64,000 bases of DNA from Branchinecta lynchi (GCA_023053575.1 JAKZAP010000021.1:3183790-3247789); one strand, 5' to 3'. Positions 35,695 through 47,010 are shown, numbered from the stretch's first letter. The notes: a model not told the origin generated them from the letters alone. A program made the numbers and translations.

Positions 35695-35880
35695 GAAGTT
35701 ACTATGCTGACCGTTCCGACCTCCTCGAAATAGTAAGTAATAATAACTATTTGCTTACCATGCTCAAGAGCGTAGTAAGCTTGGTAACAACGGATCTCTC
35801 GTGATTGGCTGGATTACCCGTGGAGTGGTATATTGCCAAAAAAATTTAAATGTTTTCCAGCCTTGATGGCAAGAAGCCTT
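35695..35880. repeat. family H copy 1, left part
   Basis: AGTTACTATGCTGACCGTTC, CTATTTGCTTACCATGCTC, GAGCGTAGTAA and TTCCAGCCTTGATGGCAA match 63665-63830. The right part (GATGTCATGCGTAGTTACTA) resumes at 36245, after the tRNA-bearing insert. Confidence 0.6.
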
Positions 35881-35923
35881 TTTTGTTTGTTTTTTATAAG
35901 TTGTGAACTGAAAGACAAAAATA

Positions 35924-35996
35924 CTCCTCAGCCGGGATTTGAACCCAGGACCCTCTGCTTACAAGGCAGGTGCTCTACCATTTGAGCTATTGAGGG
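35924..35996 (-). tRNA. tRNA-Thr-like gene, anticodon UGU
   Basis: On the minus strand the A box (TAGCTCAAATGGTAGAGC) and B box (GGTTCAAATCC) are intact. The D stem (GCTC/GAGC) and T stem (CTGGG/CCCGG) pair, and the loop CTTGTAA gives anticodon TGT. Weak points are a C-A mismatch in the anticodon stem and two mismatches in the acceptor stem (first and seventh pairs). It interrupts a dispersed repeat also seen at 63650-63870. It could be a recent pseudogene or the head of a tRNA-derived SINE, but only one copy is in the window. Confidence 0.55.
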
Positions 35997-36130
35997 GCTT
36001 GAGAACAGAGTTCGCAAACCACTACAATAGTCTGGTAGAAGCCAGCCATGGGAACAGTGATCCCGCCCCAAGGCAGATTCATCTAACCAGTTCACATCCC
36101 CATGTCACAGAAATTAATACTAATACATAT

Positions 36131-36216
36131 ATGGCACTTTACACAAGGGACTTGTACCGTGACATGTCCCTTTGGGTTTACTGGTCATGGTACAAGTTCC
36201 TTGTCTAAAGTGCCAT
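36131..36216. mobile_element. hairpin miniature with ATGGCACTTTA ends
   Basis: ATGGCACTTTACACAAGGGA at the left and its approximate complement (TCCTTGTCTAAAGTGCCAT) at the right fold on each other, with GACTTGTACC/GGTACAAGT inside. The outer ATGGCACTT equals the family B border, so it may be a minimal relative. Confidence 0.5.
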
Positions 36217-36399
36217 ACACGTATTGGCAAGCAGCCAAAATGTGTGATGTCATGCGTAGTTACTACGGAACACGCTCATAACCTTCTACCTATGTGTGGT
36301 TTCGCTAATCTGACTGCTCTAGTGTTCTCCTGGGCAGGGGGTTTGCCTCAACTTTGTAGTCATCCGGTCAGTTTTATTATCTCCTAGAACTTCCAAACC

Positions 36400-37955
36400 T
36401 CTTTTTTTTTTAGGTTTGGCAGACCTAAGAATCATATCACTGCAAAAACGAGGCAGAAATCCTGCTCAGGAGGACACTTCAGCAGCCATATTAGCAGAAA
36501 CCAGATAGCCCAGATTTAGCAGAAACTGGTGCAACTGCAAATGCCACGACGATGGGCCATAGGAAAATCGTTCCAAACAGACCCAGATACAACAGACAAC
36601 GTCTAGCAACAATTCTACACAAGTTTTGCTCCTCCTCTGTGCTTTTCCTCCATAGTTTGAACCCCATTCTCAGAAGAAAGACACGAGTTAATGCATTCAT
36701 GCTTTTTCAATATCTCCATTTTCTTCTGTAGGCTACCTTCCTCATCACATTCACAATCATCGAATCATGGAGAAGTGTTCTGTCTTGGACCCAACTGTCA
36801 AGCTATACGAAATAAGTGAACATCTTCTGCCATCATTCAACCGTCTTCCAGATCATTGCCCAATATGCCAGTAATGCAGTAAATTTACTGTTCTTTTCGT
36901 GTTTCATTTTGTATTTCCTGTTTTGCATTTATTTATCTTTTGCTGTTGTTGTAGATTTTGTGTCCTCTGCCAACCCTCTGCTCTGTTTTTCGTTTTAAGC
37001 ATTCATTTACCTTTTTTTATGAAGGCTATGTACTGTGCAAATGACTTATTACTACGCTGCATGTTATAAATTCATTCATTCATGGCAGGATATCTTGAGT
37101 GGGAGAAAGCTCAGAGTCTCAGATTCTGCTCAAATTCACTTGACAGCCAGAGTTGCGATTTATTTGAAGTTCATAGTACAGCCAACTGTTCGTTGTCATA
37201 TTATTCGCCAGCGGGCCAAACGCCGGTAAGGTAGGCTACGGGATGCCTAATTTTGTTTTATTTGCCAGCGGGCTGTTCGCTGAGTGCCAGCGGACTCGCT
37301 AATTTGTACATTGTCCCCTCCCGCTGTACTATGAGCTTCAAATGAAACCCAACTCAGATCAGAATAAACCTCCCACTAGGAAACTAGAACAGTTGACAGA
37401 TCAGGAGAAACCTTCAAGGTGGGAAACTGCAACAGTGGTATAAACTAGGCATTGGGCATTGGGCTTACTGAGTCACAACAGGGATGGCCGGCCCACCACC
37501 ACTACAAAAATTACTGGCAATAACATATAAAACTTAAGATATTCAGGTTATGCCAGGGTTATGCACATATCAGTGCTAGACTTCCCATTCGCTTGTCTTC
37601 AAAATCAGCACTGTAAAATGTAAACAAGCACTTACCCTTTCTAGTCTAGTAAAATACTCTCGCAAAAACCCAATGGGATTCACTGGTCTGGCTACACACA
37701 GCTGCACTATAGCATCTTTCAGTATTCCTTGGATATTGTTTCTGGTAACATAGTCCTCACACTCCCTCAGGCTTTGCTCTTCATCCATGATTTTTCCTAA
37801 TTCCCCTATCTGTGAAAACAGATGCTCAGAACAAAGTTTATGAGCCAGAGTTTTGTTTGTTTAGATCCAGATGATGACAAAGGTGAAAAAGCAAGGATTT
37901 ACTGATTAACGCGACATCTGTCATTCTTTCTTTAAGTGTTTGAAAAAGAACGCTA
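36400..37955. other. no recognised gene; possible LINE tail
   Basis: 36880-37085 looks like a LINE 3' UTR (T-rich, ending AAATTCATTCATTCATGG). CAGGGATGGCCGGCCC at 37480 resembles a hAT end but no partner was found. The 70-codon minus frame at 37576-37788 has no recognised domain. Confidence 0.35.
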
Positions 37956-38148
37956 GAGGCATATTCTTGCCAGATTCTTGCTGTTCCCCGAGGTAGACTC
38001 CGAAGCCGCGCAGTGGCGCGAAAATCTTCGGCGGCGTATCGCCGTTTTCTGGACTTGTTACATTAAAATTTTGGAACTTCGACTATATATTCTGGAGCTT
38101 TCTCGTATCAAAATCGGCTGTATACAGTCTAATACACAAGCCCTTTTT

Positions 38149-38885
38149 GCGATCCCAAAACGTAAGTGGAGGGATACCTATGACATAGCAAAAATGTCAG
38201 TCTGTCTGTAAGCACGATAACTCTCGAACGGAATGAGATATTTTGATGAAATTTGGTGTGAGGATTCATTGGGTCAAGGGTAAGGTCAAGTTCGTAGATG
38301 GGCTATGTAGCTCTAGATTTAAGGGTGGGGGAGGGAGTTCAAATTAAGGGACAACAAAATATTTTTAAACAGCTAATGTGATAGTCGAACATTGGGTAAG
38401 AAGGCATGCTGAGCGCGATAGTGAAAACCGTTTTCTCGCCGGACAAGTAGTTCGTCCGGAATCCGGCAAAAAACGGAAAAATGGTTAAAAGTCAAAGATT
38501 TATCTGAAGTTGATTAAGTGGTCGATATAGAGGTAAGAAGACATTCTGAACACGGTGGTGAAAATCATTTTCTCTCTGACCAAGTAGTTCGTCCGGAATC
38601 CGGTGAAAACCGCAAAGTTGGTTAAAAGTAAAAGTTTCATTTGAAGTTGATTAGATGTTAGATTGAGGGGTAAAAAGACATACTGAACACGATGGTGAAA
38701 GCCATTTTCTCGCCGGACAACTAGTTCGCCCGAAATCTTGCAAAAATTCGGAAAATTTGTTAAAAGCAGAATTTCGATTAGATGACAGATTAAGGGATAA
38801 GAAGAGAGGCAGAGTCTGTATATGACAGTCATTTTTTACCCGGACATATAATTAGTCCGGAATCCGGTTGTAACCGGATTCTTTT
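38149..38885 (-). repeat. family A element, inverted
   Basis: Begins GATCCCAAAACGTAAGTGGA and runs through at least three array units to GGAATCCGGTTGTAACCGGA; the distal end is lost. Fragments outside (TAGAGGCATATTCTTGCC at 37957 and CCTCGGGGAACGAGGAGTAAG at 38897) may be the ends of an E-type element it entered. Confidence 0.7.
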
Positions 38886-39079
38886 TTAAGTTCTCCTCGG
38901 GGAACGAGGAGTAAGCCTATAATTTAAAGTTCAAATCCTCAGTTTCTAGGATTATATTGATTCAGCGGCGACCCGTAGTCATGAAACACGCGTTTCGATC
39001 CTCATTTTTCGTGGATAACTAGTGCGTCAAGATAAACGAGCAGGTTCAGGTTCTTTAATTTTATACACTTGACAACAAT

Positions 39080-39442
39080 AGTTGCGTTTTTGAAGATACC
39101 ATGGTATCTGATACCACGGTCTAAAGTCGTTTTTGCAGTTATTGTGGTATCTAGCCAGTTGGCGTGGTATCTGATATTCAGATACCACGGTCCGACCGTG
39201 GTATCTGAAATGGCATATCACTTTCATCAAATTTTTTCAGATTGGTGAGAAAGAAGTTTACCACTTAGTGATGCGACTGAATAACTGTTTTTCTTTTGGG
39301 ATGACTTCGAAGAGCGCAATTTCGGCAATTGTCGTTTTTGCAGAGTAACCATATATCAGATACCGCGGTAACTGCAAAAACGACTAATTGCAAATCCTTT
39401 TACCGTGGTAACAGATACCATGGTATCTGCAAACACGCAACT
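39080..39442. mobile_element. TIR element F rich in GATACCATGGTATC
   Basis: Ends AGTTGCGTTTTTGAAGATAC and GTATCTGCAAACACGCAACT are inverted. Subterminal sequence is a run of self-complementary words (ATACCATGGTAT, GATACCACGGTC, CGTGGTATCTGA). Fragments are at 50762-50901 (left end) and about 57505-57600. Confidence 0.65.
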
Positions 39443-40156
39443 GATATAAACCGATCACTGGGGGCCGACAGGGATACAAGCTCCGCCACATCAGCTTAGT
39501 GATGAACCGGAAAATTTTCCGCGCACGACTCAAAATACCCTATTCGGAGGAACTACTTTTGTTAGGAATCGTCCGATTCCGTTTCTCACCCTATCTGAAT
39601 ATTCCGCGCTTTTCCCATTTATAACGCCATCTAGCAGTGTTGAGTAAAACGAAGTATCTTCATAGAACCGCTACCAGTTCAGTTGGTAGACAGCCTTCAA
39701 CCAGATTGACGGCTTGTAACATTTAAAGTGGATTTGCTGTAATTTTAAGGTAACCTTTTTCGGATTTTATATTAGTATATAATTAAGATATAATTTATTA
39801 ATTCTGAATTGAAGTATTCATTCTTAAAGTAAAATCATAACGTAAAAGATTCATTATTTACCAAGTTCCTGACTTTCCAGACTACAATTATTGCTGACAC
39901 TGTAAATCTGTAAATACTTGTTATTACAATAAACGTTATTTAACGTTGGACTGGAGGAATTGGCGTGCAGAGAGGTTTTCCCAATAACTTTAAATACCAC
40001 TGTAGGGTAAAAACTAGTGTTGAGATTCAATTTTTTGACACGGCTGCTATTTTTCCTGCTCGATTGGGGCGACGACAGGTAAGTTTTCTTCTGCATTTTG
40101 ATCAATTTCCGTGTTGTTATAAATAATACAAAATAAATTTTAAACCTTTAAATTTT

Positions 40157-40207
40157 AAACCCTTGCCTAGAAGGGCCAAAATTTCGCTGGCAAAGCATCG
40201 TAGCTGA
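40157..40207 (+). ncRNA. degenerate hammerhead-like motif
   Basis: CCCTTGCCTAGAAGGGCC, AAAA in place of GAAA, then ATCGTAGCTGA, as in the better copies. The core is lost. A matching internal segment of the element lies on its left in opposite orientation (40020-40100). Confidence 0.3.
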
Positions 40208-40497
40208 AGTACCAGCTTAATGCATTGTTTGAATAAAGCAAATCAATCAAAATCATTAGTAACATTTTGGGCCTTGGACGGGAAACTCGTAAACTGAAAG
40301 TGCGCCTCTACCGAGGAATATTTTCCACACCTCGCCGACGAATCTGGGGATCATTATGAACATCCACAAGCATCTCACAAGCAATATTTCTATTCATATA
40401 AAAGTCAAATAATTTTTTTAGAGAAAAAATAATCAAGAAATCATCACTAAAATGATTTGTACAAAAATGTGTAACCTCCAGATGACGTAATGGTGCT

Positions 40498-40613
40498 TTA
40501 AGCCGTCTCCATTTTATTCTTGTAGGCGTCCAATTCACGATCGAGATCTTCTGCGGTGACGTTTGGCCGGCTACCTCCGCGACCGCCGCTTCCACGACCC
40601 CGGCCACCACGAC
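40498..40613 (-). CDS. ALYREF: Aly/REF export factor, last coding exon (RGG tail)
   Basis: The exon opens after a TCTTTTAG acceptor and completes a Gly codon. It encodes an RGG-type run (RGGRGRGSGGRGGSRP) followed by TAEDLDRELDAYKNKMETA and a TAA stop at 40498-40500. The C-terminus matches the conserved C-terminal UAP56-binding helix of Aly/REF proteins (family consensus around AEELDAQLDAYNARMD). In the known family this helix contacts the DEAD-box helicase and the RGG segment binds RNA. Phase agrees with the upstream exon at 47752. A 7.1-kb intron separates the two. No clear AATAAA signal was pinned down below the stop. Confidence 0.92.
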
Positions 40614-40766
40614 CTAAAAGATTTAATATTGATATTACAAGAGACCATGAGATTCCAATAGTCTTTCTGATCTATTTACTTCTCAGGAACTCCTTTATGT
40701 GAGGATACGTCCCACCGCTGCCACCAAATCCGATAATACAAAAAAAAGTGGGCGGTGGGTGCTAGC

Positions 40767-40943
40767 CAAGGCCGTATCCAGGGGGGGGGGGGTTAGGGGG
40801 TTGACCCCCCCCCGAAACACACAAAAATAGTAACTTTTACAGGATTTTCCATCGAATCTGTCTTTTTTGTCCAACCCGTAGGCAAAAAAAAAACCCGAAA
40901 AGCAACCCCCCCACCCCCGAAAAAAATCCTGGATACGAGCCTG
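40767..40943 (+). mobile_element. hAT-like miniature element G, copy 3
   Basis: 177 bp, same ends, flanked by the 8-bp duplication GTGCTAGC (40759-40766 and 40944-40951). It lies in the last intron of the Aly/REF gene. Confidence 0.8.
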
Positions 40944-41384
40944 GTGCTAGCGAAGGGAAAGGGGATTTAAGGTAGTTGAGTGCGGCGTAGTTATTTGCAG
41001 CGGGTGAAACGATAATGGCGACAATTGGTCTCTGGGTGTTAATTCACCGAGTATTTTCGAAGGCGATACTCAGTTCGTAGCTGGATAACTAAACAGGGTA
41101 ATTTCTTAGTTCTACTTATACTGAATCCGGATATAACACTGACACTACACTATGTACTCGACTTGGAGCTCGCCTGAGTTCCTGGGCTGAACTGAGGTTA
41201 TACCCCCTGGACAAGGAACAGCAATCTCATTGAGAAGTTTGGTATAGCTGATACGTCTGTGACTGTCATGATGTCCATCAACAGAATGAAACAAAATTCT
41301 ATTCATCCATGGAGCTGCATGATCTTTTGGTTAAGTGACTTTTAATTATTTTGGTTACTGTTGTTGTGTTTTTGTCTATTTTAT

Positions 41385-41450
41385 TTTTACCATACTCCGT
41401 CTCTACCTAGACGGGTTAAAAATAAACTTCAGTTCAATTCAATAACCAAA
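41385..41450 (+). mobile_element. LINE tail, ACTCCGTCTCTACC type
   Basis: A short 3' end (ACTCCGTCTCTACCTAGACG, GGGTTAAAAATAAA) followed by a TTCAG/TTCAAT repeat. Similar tails occur at 9840-9900. Confidence 0.4.
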
Positions 41451-41618
41451 CTCGAGCTGGCTTAATAACTGGGAAACCCGCAGTTTTAGAGAGAGAGAGG
41501 TCGATATACTAAGAAACTATAAAGCATAACTAAAAGCAGTTTCTAACAACTTATAAATATGCAAATAACAAAAACACTCTAGGATTCAGCATTGAACACC
41601 GAAGTAAACAAGAGCTGG

Positions 41619-44430
41619 AAGCTCATATGGCACTTGCAAGGCTGAGTAAGAGGATTAAAGAATTCGTGGGTTTGTTGTGATCATTTGTAAGCAAAAACCT
41701 TGAGATATGATGGTCACGGGTTCTTGGAAATCACGAGAATGTATTGTTCTTAAAAACTATTTTATTGTGCATTTGACAGTGATGATGCGCACTTCAAGGG
41801 CGCTAGAGATTCATCTGTAATGAACACTCCTGAAGCACAAATGATGATAAGCTCATTGGAATCATGATAATGTATATTTTGCTGAAAATTATTGTTTGTG
41901 TTTTAAGAAATTCAGTTGTAAGCGAAACCCTTAAGGCAAAAATGATCATGGGCCCTTGGGGATCATGAATATATATAGTTTGGTTAAAGTATTACTTTTG
42001 ACTTTTCGGATAAGAAACGCACTTTAAGGGTACTAAAAATAGTTTTTGAGCAACACCCTTGATATACTTGTTATAAAAGCATTTTTTGGTTAGGATCAGT
42101 ACTCTAAGCGATGGTCGGATCTGATAAGTGACAATTTAGCCAATCTTGTCAAGTGTTTCATGTTCAAGCCAAGTTTCATCGTGCTAGCACATCTGGAAAT
42201 ACTCGTGACAGCCGGAATTCCGTACTACCCACTGTAACTCCACCACAGTGACCAAATCCGATCCGGTTCTATCACTGACATATCTAGTTCTGGTGCTTGT
42301 CCTTCCCACCAAGTTTCATCCCAATCGCTCCACTCTAAGCGTGTTACAAGATTTACCGTTCCCCCCCCCCCACCCACATTCATCGGATCCGGTCCAGACT
42401 TTAAATCGGTCATCCGAAACACGAGGTCTTTCCAAATGTCAAGTTTCGTTAAGATCCGATCACCCGTTTCAATGTTATACATTCCTCAAGATTCCGGCGG
42501 AATCCCCCTCCCTCCACTCCCTCACGGTGGTCGGATCGGGAAGTTCACTAATTACAGGTTAATCTGGTCGGATCCCTGACTTGCCTGCCAAGTTTCATTT
42601 AACTAGCCCACCTGCGAACTCCGTATCACCGGAATTCCGGAACCCCCCTCCAACTCCCCCCACAGTGCACGAATCCGGTCCGGTTCTGTCAATGATGTAC
42701 CTAGGGCTTGTGCTTGTTCCTGCCACCAAGTTTCATCCCGATTCCTCCACTCTAAACGTGTCACATGATTTCCGGTTACCCCCTCTGACCCCCCCCCCAC
42801 ATTCATCGGTTTCAGTCCGAACTTGAAATGGGACATCTCAGACATGAAGTCTTTCCAGATACGAAGCATCATTAAGATCACCCGCTCAAAAGTTAAAGCA
42901 TGTCACTAAATTCCGGATTCCGGCTCCCCTCCCTCCCACCACGAAGGTCGACTCGAGCAAGTGACTATTTCCAACTTAGTTCGGGCGGTCCCTAATACGC
43001 CTGCCAAGTTTCATCGTCCTTCCACTTCTGGAAGTACACTAACTCGCAAACACCGGACTGACCGACCGACCGACAGAAAAGTGATCGGTATATGGTACTT
43101 GGCCGGAAACAAGAGATACGACCTCATATGGCACTTGTTACGAGTAGGTCGTACAAGAAAGTAGATGAGAGCGTCACAAAATATACCCGCCATCCAAAAA
43201 TGCGGTTCGCAGATAGAAATAGGATATTTTGTTTCACTCACTTCTGAGCAGTTCCGGCATAGTATCGATTATCTGTAGCACATACACATGACTGTTCAAA
43301 CATCGAAGTTTCAGACCAATAAATCGACTCGTTTGAACCCTAGACGTGCTACACGATTTCCGGTATTCTCTCCATCTCTCCAAACCGTGTCTGAATCTGG
43401 TCCGGACTCAAAAATCGGGTCATCTAAAGTCTCTTCTTTTATACCATCTATCAAGTTTCACTCGAATCTGAGCATTTTTGGGAAATTGCGGTATCCTCCC
43501 CCCCCCCCTCCCCACCAAAGTTGTCGGACCCGGTTCTAGGGTATATGCTCTCTCTGCGTTCAAAGTTTCATTTAACCTGATGCACTCGTTTGACCCCTAT
43601 GCGAGCCTGAAAGTTTCCGGCAATCTCCCTCTGACTCCCCCCACTGTGGCCAAACAGGACCTGAAAACATAAACGTCGTATCTCCCCCCCCCTAATTCCC
43701 CCAACAGTAGTCGCATAAAGTTCCAGTGCATGTTGAGGCCATCGATTCTTATCACCCATTAAGTTTCACTCGAATAAGACCACTCGTTCGCAATTTGTAG
43801 AAGTCAATTTCCATATTCCTCTTCCGTCGCTCCCCCAAAAATGCTCGGATCTAGGAACGGAAGTTTCCGGGGGGTATGTTGTGTCAGGTTCTTAAGTCAA
43901 TTAAGTCGGGTCACTAATATGCCTGCAAAGTTTCGTTGTCTTAGTACATCTGGAACTATTCTAACTCGCGACTATCGGAATTCCAGGAAACCCCCTCCAA
44001 CTCCCCCCCACAGAGACCCGAAACCATCTGGCTCCGTTAATTTCGTATCTATGCCTAATGCTCTCCATGAAGTTCCGTCCCAATCCCTCTCCTTCAAACG
44101 TTTCTTGAATCCCCCCCCCCCCATCCCCCACAGGTATCGCACCCGACCCCGACTTGACACTGAACAACTGAGGCGATAGCTCTTTACACCAGACAAGTTT
44201 CATTCAAATCCGAGCACCCGTTCAAAAGTTATGCATGCCACTAAATTCCGGACTCCCCATCCATCCACTCCCCCCAAGAGGGTCGGATCGGCGAAACGGC
44301 TATTCTCAAGTCAATCTGTTCAGATCCCTGACATAGCTGCCAAGTTTCATCGTCCTAGCACATCAGGAAGTATGCCGAATAAGCGGGATCGCTAGAAATC
44401 CGGACCCCCCCCCCCACACAGTGCCCAAAT
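41619..44430 (-). repeat. family B array, inverted
   Basis: Same subunits in the other orientation (CAAGTTTCATC, ACCGGATCC, CCAACTCCCCCCA words). 41680-42110 is a degenerate run of about 112-130-bp units with TGTAAGCxAAAxCC words. Internal border with CATATGGCACTTG at 43127 and a GACCGACCGACCGACAG run near 43060. Confidence 0.75.
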
Positions 44431-44435
44431 GCAGT

Positions 44436-44518
44436 AGCAGGGTAGCCTTTAAGTAGAGGCATGTCGTAGCACCAGTTCGTACTGCATGCTACTTTTTCGT
44501 ACAACTTCATACTACTAT
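44436..44518. repeat. hairpin repeat N, copy 2
   Basis: GCAGTAGCAGGGTAGCCTTT, GTACTGCATGCTAC and CGTACAACTTCATACTAC match copy 1. It lies at the border of the B array. Confidence 0.55.
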
Positions 44519-45155
44519 TCTGAGATAAATTTTCATCAGGTATATTTCTATGCCCGGAGCCCCCAATTTCATACGGTACATTCTAACCCCTCTAACAAAA
44601 TCACGCTGATTTTCTCACTTGCCATGTTTTGCTACCTTCGACGTGTTTTACCCTTTCGGCGGTTGTCTGCGAGAAGTTTTTCCATCAGAAAACCGGTTAT
44701 GTAAATTGTTTCACTGTTTTCGATGCAAGTCAACGGGTCTCGGAAAAGGCTTAAAACATGTTCGATGGTGCAAAACGGATAAGTCAATTCTGCACCATCA
44801 AATATGATTCAGTCAGCTTGGGCTGAAGGAGCATTTAGGCTTAAAACAGCCAAAGCAGTGGGTTATTTCTTGAAAGCACAACCTAGTTTTAAAGTATTCA
44901 AATATTTTAAAATATTGTAAGTTGAAGAGTAAATAATGCAAGGGGTCCTTCAAATTCGACTTTTAATAAAGCACTTCACATACGAAGAGCGCCTTGAAAA
45001 ACTAGACCTACGATCGGTGAATTTTCGATGGGCCGTGATACACTTGCTCACCATCAACGAACAAAGAAGGGCGCGAAGGCACTCACAGAAAGTAAAGCTA
45101 TTTCTCAGCAAGAACAAATAATTGGATAGAACCGCTGTCTTTGGTACCATGCAGC

Positions 45156-45202
45156 GCTTGCCAAGAAGGGCCGAAATGTAGCTCGAATAACATGTAGCTG
45201 AC
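45156..45202 (+). ncRNA. hammerhead-like motif, 5'-truncated
   Basis: The stem II 3' half, GAAA (45173-45176), a stem III AUGU with AUGU pairing through two G-U pairs, triplet GTA (45194-45196) and GCTGAC are present. The CTGANGA core is missing, so this copy should be inactive alone. With the copy at 45544 it brackets a unit of about 400 bp. Confidence 0.45.
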
Positions 45203-45543
45203 TTGTCTGTTTTGCAAAGTCAAATATGATTCGCAGTCAGCTTGGGCTGAAGGACTATCTTATCACCACAGTACAGAACTTCAAATCGCGCATACATGCG
45301 ACCGACAAGCATCTTAGCTGGAAAGAAGGAGAATAGACAGATGACTGCAAAACCAAAATGCAGAAGAATCTCCACCCTTTCGACTACCTAACCGAGCAGC
45401 AAAAACAGCAGCCGTGTCCAGAATGAAATCACCGCACCAGCTTTAACTCCAACCAATTTTCAGAGAAGAAGTTCATAAAATCAAGTATTTAAAGAAGAAT
45501 CTTTAATTGTTCTTCCACAAGTTTATTTTCCAGTTTGAGCGGC

Positions 45544-45607
45544 TTGAGCCTGAAGAGGACCCTTGCCAAGAAGGGCCGAAATATAGCTCGAATAAAATGT
45601 AGCTGAC
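45544..45607 (+). ncRNA. hammerhead-like motif
   Basis: Core CTGAAGA (45550-45556), stem II GGACCCTT/AAGGGCC (45557-45577), GAAA (45578-45581), a four-pair stem III (AUAU with AUGU, one U-G), triplet GTA (45599-45601) and GCTGAC (45602-45607). Stem I is weaker: the first three pairs form, then a mismatch. The same motif, truncated, lies about 400 bp upstream in the same orientation. Confidence 0.55.
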
Positions 45608-46097
45608 TTATCCGTTTTGAACCGTCAAATGTGACTACGAATACCCCGACAAAACCTAGAGGTATTTGCTGTAGCTTTTTAGCCACCTACTCTACTTCCG
45701 TCTTCGCCGTTGCTCGTCGCAGAGCGAGAAAATGCAGGAGGCATACTCCACGCGCGGACCCGCTCTTGAACGCGTCCAAAGAATCAATCAGCTTTGTCTT
45801 CTACTTTTCCTCAAGGTGATTCGACAGCGATACAGCCAATTGTAGAGGTATCGAAACGTGATGCGTTACGAAGCTACTAACCTCCCCTTGTTCACAGCGG
45901 AAAAGATACGGGGAAATAGTGACTCCACATAGTCATAGTACAGAAATAGGGAGGTTCTATCTGATTATTTGTTCTTGCTCTCAGTGCGAAATGGGAGCGA
46001 TACAACTTCTCCGCAAACCGGGTTGACCCCTGCGGAACCCCCTTAGCGACGGTGATGGACGCAACAACAGATTCGCTCAAGAGAAGGGTAGACAGTA

Positions 46098-46149
46098 ACC
46101 AAGAAGCCAAGAAGGGCCGAAATATCGCTGATGAAGAATCGTAGCTGAC
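46098..46149 (+). ncRNA. hammerhead-like motif, 5'-truncated
   Basis: The sequence from the stem II loop (CCAAGAAGGGCC) through GAAA (46119-46122), triplet GTA (46141-46143) and GCTGAC matches the copy at 51158-51222 closely, but the core CTGANGA is replaced by unrelated sequence. Confidence 0.4.
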
Positions 46150-46717
46150 GTATCCGTTATAAACATTATTTGAATCGACAGTACAGGAGTGTTGCATGAA
46201 GCTGCCACCCTAAACTCCTATTTTGGGGAAATGAAATAAAATTCAGTGGAGTATCCTGAAAGGAAGCTTCGAACCTTCGCTTTCTGCTGGTACCATAGTT
46301 TACTTGTAATTGTTCAAGACTAAGCTGGAGAACACAAAAGAATATAGGCACCCAAGTGATCATGAAGTCGCCCACTTTGCTAAAAATGGTATTTTGCTAC
46401 ATGGTGAAGTTAGAAGCCAGCTGTTTGGTCAGAGAGGTTCCTTGACCTTTTGCAAATAACAAAATTTGCTGTTTTCTTGGAATTTGCATGATTTTTCTGG
46501 GGGTGGCAGCTTCATGTTCCAAGGTGGCAGGGTCATGTACCATGGCCAATTGGGGGGTGGGCGGTGCCATAGTAAGGGCAGCTTCATGCAACACTCCTGT
46601 AACTGAAAAGACGTGACATGGAAAACTAGCTACACTGATTCAATGTCAACTTACAAGTCGTAAGCACAGGCAACGACAACAGGCTACACAGCATTGTCGC
46701 TAGCAAGTACGATTTAA

Positions 46718-46943
46718 GCCGCTTTCGCATTGACGCGTCGTTGCGACGTGTTGCGTTTGCGTTTATCTTGCGTTGAGTACAGGTTGCGTATTAAAGTTTT
46801 CATTTTTCATTTTTTTTTTTCTGACAAATTTTCATTTCTTTCATCAATTAGTAAGTTTCTCTTCATCTTTCGTAGGTTATTCCCCAATTTCTCTTCAAAC
46901 TTCCATTTCTCACTGAAAAATTACGCGTCAATGTGAAAGCGGC
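46718..46943. mobile_element. TIR miniature element flanked by TTTAA
   Basis: Ends GCCGCTTTCGCATTGACGCG and CGCGTCAATGTGAAAGCGGC are inverted repeats; TTTAA lies directly outside both ends (46713-46717 and 46944-46948). Related ends bound 10096-10454. Confidence 0.75.
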
Positions 46944-47010
46944 TTTAAGGTAATTTTTTTCGTTCTAACTCATTGTATCACGGACATGCTACGAGGCATG
47001 CTGGAGACCT

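Larger units (their letters stand above)
44540..45640 (+). mobile_element. hammerhead-bearing retroelement, longest copy
   Basis: Several blocks recur elsewhere in the same order and orientation relative to the ribozyme motif: a 5' block (44560-44710; also 49490-49650 and, inverted, 3780-3980), a block with CAACGGGTCTC and GGCTTAAAAC (44730-44960; also inverted 3330-3470 and partly 49635-49670), and a block after the first motif (45340-45545; inverted 3550-3745). This last block keeps similar peptide words in the same frame (ITAPALTPTNFQRR in both), suggesting decayed coding sequence. No reverse transcriptase was recognised. The presence of paired motifs about 400 bp apart suggests a retrozyme-like or Penelope-like element, but that is inference. 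Confidence 0.45.

Noticed and set aside
37478..37500. CAGGGATGGCCGGCCC as a hAT end
   Set aside because: No matching inverted end or duplication within several kilobases.
45892..46197. Minus-strand frame with KGVPQGS, resembling a reverse-transcriptase motif
   Set aside because: Upstream sequence is weakly RT-like but the segment after PQGS does not fit and no YxDD follows; too little to call a LINE.
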